From an uncultured Ruminococcus sp. (GTDB lineage: Bacteria > Bacillota > Clostridia > Oscillospirales > Acutalibacteraceae), in contig CACYDO010000114.1 in assembly GCA_902773165.1 (NCBI GenBank), positions 1-10,200 on the forward strand: a stretch of 10,200 bases of DNA, read 5' to 3'. The notes under the pieces were generated by a model. It was not told the origin of the DNA. It made no database searches and saw only the letters and a program-made list of their open reading frames with translations. Shown here piece by piece: positions 4,570 to 10,200 of this stretch (its first letter is position 1; each line of letters begins with the position of its first letter). The position numbers were made by a program, and so were the translations under genes.

Positions 4570-6510
4570 TCAAAGCGCCTTCGTTTCGATCTCTTCCATT
4601 ACCTTTTCGAGGAAGGCTTCAACTGTCATAGCGCCGATATCGCCCTGCTTGCGCGAACGAACAGAGATAACGTTAGCTTCGATATCCTTGTCACCGCAAA
4701 GGATCATGTAAGGAACTTTTTCCAGCTGTGCTTCTCTGATCTTGTAGCCGATCTTTTCGCTGCGGTCGTCAACCTCTACGCGCAGACCTTTCTCCTCAAG
4801 CTTTGCCTTGACCTCATAGATATAGTCAAGGTGTCTGTCGGCAATGGGGAGAAGCTTGACCTGAACGGGCGCAAGCCACATCGGGAACGCACCTGCATAT
4901 TTTTCGATAAGAAGCGCAAGCGTTCTTTCGTAGCAGCCGATAGACGTTCTGTGAATGATGTAGGGGTTCTTTTTCGAGCCGTCCTTATCAACGTACTCCA
5001 TACCGAATTTCTCTGCGAGCATCTGGTCGATCTGGATCGTAATGAGTGTGTCTTCCTTGCCGTGAACGTTTTTGATCTGAATATCGAGCTTCGGACCGTA
5101 GAATGCGGCTTCACCGATACCGATCTTGTAGTTTATGCCGAGATCGTCAAGGATCGTCTGCATAACGCCCTGAGCTTCGTCCCACTGTTCGGGCGTGCCG
5201 ATGTATTTTTCGCGGTCGTTAGGATCCCACTTCGAGAAACGATACGATACGTCTTCGTAAAGACCAAGCGTCGTAAGCATGAACGTTGTAAGCTCCAGAC
5301 ATCTCTTAAACTCGTCTGCAAGCTGATCGGGACGGCACATCAGGTGACCCTCGGAGATCGTAAACTGACGAACTCTGATAAGGCCGTGCATTTCGCCGCT
5401 TGCTTCATTGCGGAAAAGCGTAGACGTTTCGTTGTAGCGCAGAGGAAGATCGCGGTAGGAGCGCTGCTTGTTGAGATATGCCTGATACTGGAACGGGCAT
5501 GTCATAGGTCTGAGCGCGTAGACCTCTTTGTCCTTCTCTTCATCTCCGAGAACGAACATACCGTCCTTGTAGTGATCCCAGTGACCGGAAATTTTGTAGA
5601 GATCGCTCTTTGCCATGAACGGAGTTTTTGTAAGCTGCCAGCCGCGCTTCTGCTCCTCGTCCTCAACAAAACGCTGTAAGAGCTGGATGATCCTTGCACC
5701 CTTCGGCAGCATGATCGGAAGACCCTGACCGATGTAGTCAACTGTCGTGAATAAGCCAAGCTCACGTCCGAGCTTGTTGTGATCTCTTTTCTTAGCTTCT
5801 TCGAGCTTTGCAAGATGCTCTTCGAGCATTGAAGCCTTCGGGAAAGCAGTTCCGTATACTCTGCAAAGCTGAGCCTTGTTAGCGTCGCCGCGCCAGTATG
5901 CGCCTGTGCATGCCGTAAGCTTGATCGCTTTGATCGGAGATACATTCATAAGGTGAGGACCGGCGCAAAGGTCTGTGAAATCTCCCTGCTTGTAGAAGGA
6001 AATATTCTCGCCCTTGTCGGAATGCTCCTTTGCAAGCTCTACCTTGTAAGGTTCGCCCATTTCTTCAAGCATTTTTACAGCCTCTTCCGGAGCAAGCTCA
6101 TAGCGCTCTACTTCAATACCGCTCTTGACAATAGCCTTCATTTCCTTTGTGATGGCTTCAAGGTCTTCGGGAGAGAACGGCTTTTCTACATCAAAATCGT
6201 AGTAAAATCCGCCGTCTACAGCAGGACCGATAGCAAGCTTTGCATTGGGGTACAAATGCTTTACAGCCTGAGCAAGAACGTGTGAAGCCGTGTGCCAGAA
6301 GGCTTTTTTTCCGTCGTCGTCGTCAAATGAAACAAGCTCCAGCTTGCAGTCCTTTGTAAGCGGCGTTCTCAGGTCGGATACGATATTGTCGATACGGCAT
6401 ACGCAAGCGGATCTGTACAGTCCCATGCTGATGGATTTTGCAATTTCGGCAGGCGTAATGTTTTCCTCATACTGGTTAACAACGCCGCCCTTTAATTCAA
6501 CGTTAATCAT
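4570..6510 (-). CDS. thrS: Threonyl-tRNA synthetase
   Basis: 646 residues, full length for the family; it charges tRNA-Thr in the cytoplasm. Order of domains: TGS (about 1-62), the editing domain with HTASH (His73, His77) and LCAGPH (Cys182, His186), the class II core, and the anticodon-binding domain (from about 545, starting near LAPVQVKLLPI). Likely Zn/threonine ligands are Cys338 (MTCPF), His389 (SEGHL) and His520 (IIHRTSIG). Motif 2 spans RYNETSTLFRNE to RVRQFT, and motif 3 lies at about 520-536. It is not the textbook Bacillus/E. coli form: MTCPFQ replaces MNCPGH and SGEMHGLIRVRQFT replaces SGALxGLxRVRxF. It belongs to a divergent subtype I associate with some Clostridia and mycoplasmas. 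The start has AAGGAG 8 nt upstream. It is first in a unit controlled by the T-box leader. Confidence 0.97.
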   Translation of the reverse strand: MINVELKGGVVNQYEENITPAEIAKSISMGLYRSACVCRIDNIVSDLRTPLTKDCKLELVSFDDDDGKKAFWHTASHVLAQAVKHLYPNAKLAIGPAVDGGFYYDFDVEKPFSPEDLEAITKEMKAIVKSGIEVERYELAPEEAVKMLEEMGEPYKVELAKEHSDKGENISFYKQGDFTDLCAGPHLMNVSPIKAIKLTACTGAYWRGDANKAQLCRVYGTAFPKASMLEEHLAKLEEAKKRDHNKLGRELGLFTTVDYIGQGLPIMLPKGARIIQLLQRFVEDEEQKRGWQLTKTPFMAKSDLYKISGHWDHYKDGMFVLGDEEKDKEVYALRPMTCPFQYQAYLNKQRSYRDLPLRYNETSTLFRNEASGEMHGLIRVRQFTISEGHLMCRPDQLADEFKRCLELTTFMLTTLGLYEDVSYRFSKWDPNDREKYIGTPEQWDEAQGVMQTILDDLGINYKIGIGEAAFYGPKLDIQIKNVHGKEDTLITIQIDQMLAEKFGMEYVDKDGSKKNPYIIHRTSIGCYERTLALLIEKYAGAFPMWLAPVQVKLLPIADRHLDYIYEVKAKLEEKGLRVEVDDRSEKIGYKIREAQLEKVPYMILCGDKDIEANVISVRSRKQGDIGAMTVEAFLEKVMEEIETKAL

Positions 6511-6590
6511 ATTTTTTTCTCCTTTTGCTTATTGTGATCTTTAAAATCAATATCCATGACAGGGTTTCTTTGCGCAATATTCATGTTTAT

Positions 6591-6872
6591 AAAAAAACAA
6601 AAACTGCGCCCCTGAAAAAGGGACGCAGTAATAATACCCGTGTTTCCACCCAAATTCGGTAAAGTATGCAAAGATACAATACCCTCATTGCGACCTATAA
6701 CGGAGTCAGCCGTCCTGCCTTGTTACAAGCAGGCTCTCGGAGGTGGTGTGCTTAATGCTGCATTTGCAAGCGATCTCAGCCTATGTCGCTCACTCTCTGG
6801 AAAACAACTCTGCAAAAAGCCGTCCTCGTCACAGATGTAATTGTACGCCGAAGCGCACTTGATTTTTAACTT
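6591..6872 (-). promoter_or_regulatory. T-box riboswitch leader (tRNA-Thr) of thrS
   Basis: The T-box sequence reads TGGGTGGAAACACGGG on the minus strand (6652-6637), a variant of the consensus AGGGTGGNACCGCGG. A competing intrinsic terminator follows: ACTGCGTCCC with GGGGCGCAGT (6629-6620 and 6612-6603, one G-T pair), then a T-rich run to 6591. Further upstream are the familiar T-box elements GACGAGGACGG (near 6829) and CAGAGAGTGAGCGAC (stem I distal part). Just before ACCTCCGAG is the specifier candidate ACC, a Thr codon, at about 6747-6745. The UGGA bulge would pair with an uncharged tRNA whose discriminator base is U. Low charging of tRNA-Thr would favour the antiterminator and turn on thrS and the gene after it. 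Placement of the specifier is by pattern, not by folding. Confidence 0.93.
6603..6629 (-). terminator. T-box-controlled intrinsic terminator
   Basis: A 10-bp stem with one wobble and a 7-nt loop, followed on the minus strand by TTTTTGTTTTTTT, about 90 nt before the thrS start codon. Its 5' side lies just downstream of the T-box sequence and competes with antiterminator pairing. Confidence 0.9.
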
Positions 6873-6878
6873 GAAAAT

Positions 6879-6907
6879 ATACTATCACAATTTTTCTTCA
6901 ATGTCAA
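6879..6907 (-). promoter_or_regulatory. thrS: Sigma-A promoter of the T-box/thrS transcript
   Basis: On the minus strand, perfect TTGACA (6907-6902), 17-nt spacer, TAGTAT (6884-6879). Predicted start near 6872 gives a leader of about 360 nt, as expected for a T-box. Confidence 0.85.
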
Positions 6908-6921
6908 GTGGTAATTTAAAT

Positions 6922-7208
6922 GTTAGTGAAAATATTAGTGGACAGCACAAAGCGCGGAGAGCAACTGACCGTTGTGGTAAAGTAAAATCGGAACTGCCTG
7001 TCGGTGCCTACCGATAGTTAGTGTAAAATATTAGTGGACATCACAAAGCGCGGAGAGCAACTGACCGTCACGGTAAAGTGAAATCGGAACTGCCTGTCGG
7101 TGCCTACCGATAGTTAGTGTAAAATATTAGTGGACATCACAAAGCGCGGAGACCAACTGACCGTCACGATAAAGTAAAATCGGAACTGCCTGTCGGTGCC
7201 TACCGACA
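6922..7208 (+). repeat. Three tandem 96-bp units of the dispersed repeat family, locus B
   Basis: The landmark TTAGTGGACA starts at 6935, 7031 and 7127, giving an exact 96-bp period. Units differ at a few sites. Each holds GTTAGTG, AAAGCGCGGAGA(G/C)CAACTGACC, then TAAAGT(A/G)AAATCGGAACTG, then the hairpin TGTCGGT-GCCT-ACCGAYA. The third unit carries the two exact blocks shared with locus A near 1965-2008. GTTAGT pairs with ACTGAC inside each unit. No open frame runs through the tract and I see no clear promoter directing it. It fills the space between the thrS promoter and the coaBC promoter. Confidence 0.9.
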
Positions 7209-7225
7209 ATTTTAATATTATTTAA

Positions 7226-7254
7226 TTGATTATTTTCCTGATTTGTTGTACAAT
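7226..7254 (+). promoter_or_regulatory. coaBC: Sigma-A promoter of coaBC
   Basis: TTGATT (7226-7231), 17-nt spacer, TACAAT (7249-7254), giving a start near 7261 and a leader of only about 23 nt. It overlaps the palindrome AATATTAATATT (7252-7263), which might be an operator. Confidence 0.7.
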
Positions 7255-7283
7255 ATTAATATTACAACAATGAGGTGAACTTA

Positions 7284-8498
7284 ATGCAGATGTTAAAAAA
7301 TAAAACGGTGGTTCTCGGCGTGACCGGGTCTATCGCTGCGTATAAAATCGCGAATCTTGCGCGTATGTGCAAAAAAGCAGGCGCAGACGTTCAGGTGCTT
7401 ATGACGAAAAACGCCGAAAATTTTATTAACCCGATCACGTTTGAATCGCTTACGGGAAATAAATGCCTTATAGACACATTTGACCGCAATTTTCAGTACA
7501 GCGTTGAGCATGTGGCGCTTGCAAAAAAAGCTGACGTTGTTATGATCGCTCCGGCAAGCGCAAATGTCATCGGAAAAATAGCGTGCGGTATTGCTGACGA
7601 TATGCTTACAACAACGGTCATGGCGTGTACGTGCAAAAAAATTATTTCACCTGCAATGAATCACAATATGTATCATAACCCCATTGTCCGCGATAATATA
7701 GAAAAGCTCAAAAGCTATGGTTACGAGATAGTCGAGCCGGATCACGGAATGCTTGCAAACGGAGATACGGGCGACGGCAGAATGCCCGAGGAAAGCGTGC
7801 TGTTCGAATATATCCTTCGTGAATGCGCATTTGAAAAAGACCTGATTGGAGAACGTGTCCTCGTTACGGCAGGAGCAACTCAGGAGCCGTTTGACCCTGT
7901 GCGCTTTATTACGAATCATTCTACCGGGAAAATGGGGATCGCTCTGGCGCGTATTGCTATGCTGCGCGGCGCAGATGTAACGCTTATTGCTGCGCACACA
8001 GAGGCGGAGCTGCCGAAATTTGTAAATATAATAAAGGTGCAGACGGCTCAGCAGATGTACGACGCAGTAACGGATGAATTTGAAAACAGCACTATCGTTG
8101 TAAAGGCCGCGGCGGTCGCAGATTACCGCCCTGTATCTTCGGCAGAAAACAAGATAAAAAAGTCCGGAGATACTATGACTGTGGAATTTGTACGCACGCC
8201 CGATATTCTGGCGGAGCTTGGAAGAAGAAAGAACGGGCAATTCCTCTGCGGATTTTCTATGGAAACAGAATCTCTTGAAGAGAATTCCCGATGTAAGCTC
8301 GAAAAGAAAAATCTCGACATGATCGCCGCAAATAATCTGAAAACATCGGGCGCAGGCTTCGGCACGGATACTAACGTTATCACACTTATCACGAAAGACG
8401 TTCAGACCGAGCTGCCGCTTATGAGCAAGGAAGAGGCAGCTTCGCGCATATTTGACGAGATAATCCTCAGGAAAAAGCTGCAGGGAGGTTCTGTATGA
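7284..8498 (+). CDS. coaBC: Bifunctional phosphopantothenoylcysteine decarboxylase / phosphopantothenate-cysteine ligase
   Basis: 404 residues, normal for a fused CoaBC. It joins cysteine to 4'-phosphopantothenate and decarboxylates the product to 4'-phosphopantetheine, the middle steps of coenzyme A synthesis. The N-terminal flavoprotein (CoaC) part shows GVTGSIAAYK, the catalytic His76 in YSVEHVAL, PASAN (90-94) and PAMNHNM (123-129). The C-terminal ligase (CoaB) part shows VTAGATQEPFDPVRFITNHS, TGKMG, AAAVADYRP and KIKK (290-293). One oddity: the substrate-clamp segment reads MLANGDTGDGRM, with Asn159 where ACGD with a catalytic Cys is usual. The start at 7284 has AGGTGA 5-6 nt upstream. 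GTG at 7275 falls inside that site, and ATG 7290 would be further away. Its stop overlaps the next start by 4 bp. Confidence 0.95.
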   Translation: MQMLKNKTVVLGVTGSIAAYKIANLARMCKKAGADVQVLMTKNAENFINPITFESLTGNKCLIDTFDRNFQYSVEHVALAKKADVVMIAPASANVIGKIACGIADDMLTTTVMACTCKKIISPAMNHNMYHNPIVRDNIEKLKSYGYEIVEPDHGMLANGDTGDGRMPEESVLFEYILRECAFEKDLIGERVLVTAGATQEPFDPVRFITNHSTGKMGIALARIAMLRGADVTLIAAHTEAELPKFVNIIKVQTAQQMYDAVTDEFENSTIVVKAAAVADYRPVSSAENKIKKSGDTMTVEFVRTPDILAELGRRKNGQFLCGFSMETESLEENSRCKLEKKNLDMIAANNLKTSGAGFGTDTNVITLITKDVQTELPLMSKEEAASRIFDEIILRKKLQGGSV

Positions 8499-9754
8499 AA
8501 AAGGCAGATGAAAAAAAGCAAAAGCAGGATAAGGCGGAGAAAAAGCAAAAGCTGCCGAGAAAACGGCACCCCGTAGCAACATCTGTTGCACTGACTGCCG
8601 CGCTGGCAGTTTCGATAGGCGTGTGCCATATTTCGTTCGACAGAGTGACGATAGAGCCGGAAGACCTTATGGTGGAGGATTCCGCTAACGGCATTTACAG
8701 CGGTGAAGAGCTTAGCATAGAAAGCACTGAAAATAACGTTGAGTTTATCGGAATGTCAGGCGACAAAAATTATGTTGATATCGCTATGAAGCTTACAAAA
8801 AAGGACGGTTCGCCCTTCGTTGACGATATCAAGAATACGTGGATATCTACGTCTTCCGAAAATGATCTGATAGGCTGGCGCTACGGCTATGCGTATACCG
8901 ATATTCATTTTACGTGCCCTAAATGGCTGAAGACGCGGTACGAAAATTCATATAAGGATATGTCTGGCAGCCTTGAAGACCGCGATGATATACACAGCTC
9001 AGTTGATTTCATCTTTGAGGATACATCAACTATCTCTGCATGCGTTTTTGCAAATTCCATTCTGGGCGGATTAAAAGGCGAAACAATGACGTTGACGGCA
9101 AACGACCTTTCTGCGTTCACTGTTGAAAAAATACTCTGCGAACATTCGGAATATGAAAATGATGAGGATTACGAAGAACACGGATTAAATAAGCTGGTAG
9201 AGGAATATAAGAAAGAGGAAACAGAAGGCTATGCGGTGATGATCCACCCGGATACATGGGATATTGTGCTTTGCAGGGAAACACCTATTAACGTGGATTT
9301 CGCTCTTTCCGTCAAGCTTACCTACAAAACGGATCAGCTGAAGCTGGAAGCGGCTAACGTGGAGAAATGCGTAGACGGCTGGGGCAGCGGAAGCGAGGGA
9401 GAGTTCGGCGTTACTCCGTTCAGCATGAAATTCAGCTATTCTCCCGTAATTCAGGAAACGGAAGATGAGCCAAAATTTAATATGTGGGGCGGAAACGTGG
9501 AAAGAATAATGGATAAGCTAATGGAAGATGTGCAGAGCGAAGCACCTTTGCCGCCGGAAAAAATGACAGTCGAGCTGAACGACGGCAGCCGTATTACAGC
9601 GAAAAGCGATTATAATTATTTCAATGTTGACGAGAACACTGAACAGTACAGATTTTACCGCGAAACAGAAGCAGGCTCTCTGTGCCCCGTAATAATATTG
9701 CCCGAAGATATTGTTAAAATTGAGGCGAACGGCGCGGAACTATATTCCGGATAA
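8495..9754 (+). CDS. Membrane-anchored extracytoplasmic protein of unknown function
   Basis: 419 residues. A very Lys-rich cytoplasmic N-terminus (1-25) is followed by one hydrophobic segment (about 27-46, PVATSVALTAALAVSIGVCH) with no obvious signal peptidase site. The topology is therefore a signal anchor with about 370 residues outside the cell. The outer part is acidic, looks rich in beta strands, and contains EYENDEDYEEHG and WDIVLCRETP. Its end (about 355-419, MTVELNDGSRITAKSD to IVKIEANG) resembles a small beta domain. There are no cell-wall sorting signals or enzyme motifs that I recognise. The start overlaps the coaBC stop (ATGA) with AGGGAGG 6 nt upstream, so translation is coupled. 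Coupling to CoA synthesis does not suggest a shared function on its own. It could be an anti-sigma-like or sensor-like lineage protein, but that is conjecture. Confidence 0.85.
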   Translation: MKKADEKKQKQDKAEKKQKLPRKRHPVATSVALTAALAVSIGVCHISFDRVTIEPEDLMVEDSANGIYSGEELSIESTENNVEFIGMSGDKNYVDIAMKLTKKDGSPFVDDIKNTWISTSSENDLIGWRYGYAYTDIHFTCPKWLKTRYENSYKDMSGSLEDRDDIHSSVDFIFEDTSTISACVFANSILGGLKGETMTLTANDLSAFTVEKILCEHSEYENDEDYEEHGLNKLVEEYKKEETEGYAVMIHPDTWDIVLCRETPINVDFALSVKLTYKTDQLKLEAANVEKCVDGWGSGSEGEFGVTPFSMKFSYSPVIQETEDEPKFNMWGGNVERIMDKLMEDVQSEAPLPPEKMTVELNDGSRITAKSDYNYFNVDENTEQYRFYRETEAGSLCPVIILPEDIVKIEANGAELYSG

Positions 9755-9805
9755 ATATGATCTGTTTGTACAAAGCTCAGGTATTTAATAGCCATATTAA
9801 TAAAG

Positions 9806-9849
9806 CAACGGCTTTATCGCAGCAGCGTTAGAGCCGTTGTTTGCTTTAT
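9806..9849 (+). terminator. Intrinsic terminator of the coaBC unit
   Basis: CAACGGCT (9806-9813) pairs with AGCCGTTG (9832-9839). The inner part extends through TATCGC/GCGTTA around an AGCA loop with one wobble and one mismatch, so the stem is about 15 bp. The T-rich tail TTTGCTTTAT follows. Confidence 0.75.
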
Positions 9850-9882
9850 AGGCAAAAATGTTACAATATTTTTATATTTATA

Positions 9883-9910
9883 TTGTTATAAAATAGTGGA
9901 AATGTATACT
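9883..9910 (+). promoter_or_regulatory. Probable promoter of the last gene
   Basis: TTGTTA (9883-9888), 16-nt spacer, TATACT (9905-9910), placing the start near 9917, about 45 nt before the ATG. The region is very AT-rich, so alternatives exist. Confidence 0.45.
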
Positions 9911-9962
9911 GCATTGTGATAAAATTATAGTGTATTATTGTCGAAAAGAGGAGAATAATGTT

Positions 9963-10200
9963 ATGCTTAAAAGGATATTTTGCTTATTATGCATATCGGC
10001 GCTGATAACAGGAGCTTTTCCGATCACCGTTTTTGCTCAGAATGAAGCCGAAAACGAAGATGTTCAGCTTGAAGCGAAGCTGTATGTATTTAATAATAAG
10101 CATGGATATCCGATAGACGGTTCAAAGCCGCTGAGTACAGCTCCCGATAACTGCAAAATGGGTTCACTTGTTCTCAGCGGAAGCTTTAGCAAGGAAGAAC
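9963..10200 (+). CDS. Secreted protein, N-terminal fragment, cut by the window end
   Basis: The frame is open from ATG 9963 to the window edge (79 codons). It opens with a clear Sec signal peptide: MLKR, a hydrophobic core (IFCLLCISALITGAFPITV), and a likely cleavage after VFA (residue 25) before QNEAENED. The mature start is acidic and continues with EAKLYVFNNKHGYPIDGSKP. AGAGGAG lies about 9 nt upstream. ATG at 9958 is in another frame that stops after 15 codons. The available part is too short to assign a family, and there is no lipobox Cys, so a secreted or wall-associated protein is likelier than a lipoprotein. Confidence 0.8.
   Translation, partial: MLKRIFCLLCISALITGAFPITVFAQNEAENEDVQLEAKLYVFNNKHGYPIDGSKPLSTAPDNCKMGSLVLSGSFSKEE

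Noticed and set aside
4564..5679. 371-codon plus-strand frame
   Set aside because: It is wholly antisense to thrS, which has unambiguous family motifs; its composition is that of a complementary-strand shadow.
6640..6840. 66-codon plus-strand frame
   Set aside because: It is the reverse complement of the T-box leader.
7647..8591. 314-codon minus-strand frame
   Set aside because: Antisense to coaBC, rich in Cys, Phe and His, with no ribosome binding site.

Overview
The window looks like a chromosomal stretch from a Gram-positive, Clostridia-type bacterium. A Ruminococcus-like member of the Oscillospiraceae is my best guess, from inference and not from a database match. The signs are moderate GC content, strong AGGAG-type ribosome binding sites, sigma-A promoters close to TTGACA/TATAAT, a T-box in front of threonyl-tRNA synthetase, a CarD-type regulator and a fused CoaBC. 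I see no transposase, integrase, phage gene or CRISPR array.

Layout. Positions 1-950 hold a minus-strand unit: a 5' leader with several hairpins, an unrecognised 57-residue small gene, and a CarD-like RNA polymerase-binding protein. Divergent from it, a strong plus-strand promoter drives a HAD phosphatase (1168-1926) through a ~120-nt leader that ends in a terminator-like hairpin. Next come a repeat element with six 26-bp hairpin units (1929-2156), a polytopic membrane protein with a long charged tail (2415-3572) and a strong terminator. A gene-free interval follows (3622-4019), with a good plus-strand promoter and a foldable segment that may be an untranslated RNA.

Positions 4020-6907 are a minus-strand unit: sigma-A promoter, tRNA-Thr-responsive T-box leader, thrS, then a small uncharacterised helical protein. 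Three tandem 96-bp copies of the same repeat family seen near 1929 lie upstream of coaBC (coenzyme A synthesis). CoaBC is translationally coupled to a membrane-anchored extracytoplasmic protein of unknown role, followed by a terminator. The last gene starts a secreted protein and runs off the window.

The most interesting material is non-coding. A repeat family with a fixed 44-bp head and exchangeable hairpin tails occurs at two loci. It shows a compensatory base-pair change and plus-strand G-U wobbles that suggest an RNA. Also notable are a switch-like RNA candidate at about 3695-3860, an unassigned attenuator-like leader before the HAD gene, and a small gene before carD. CoaBC has Asn where the family's catalytic Cys is expected. 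All folds were done by eye.
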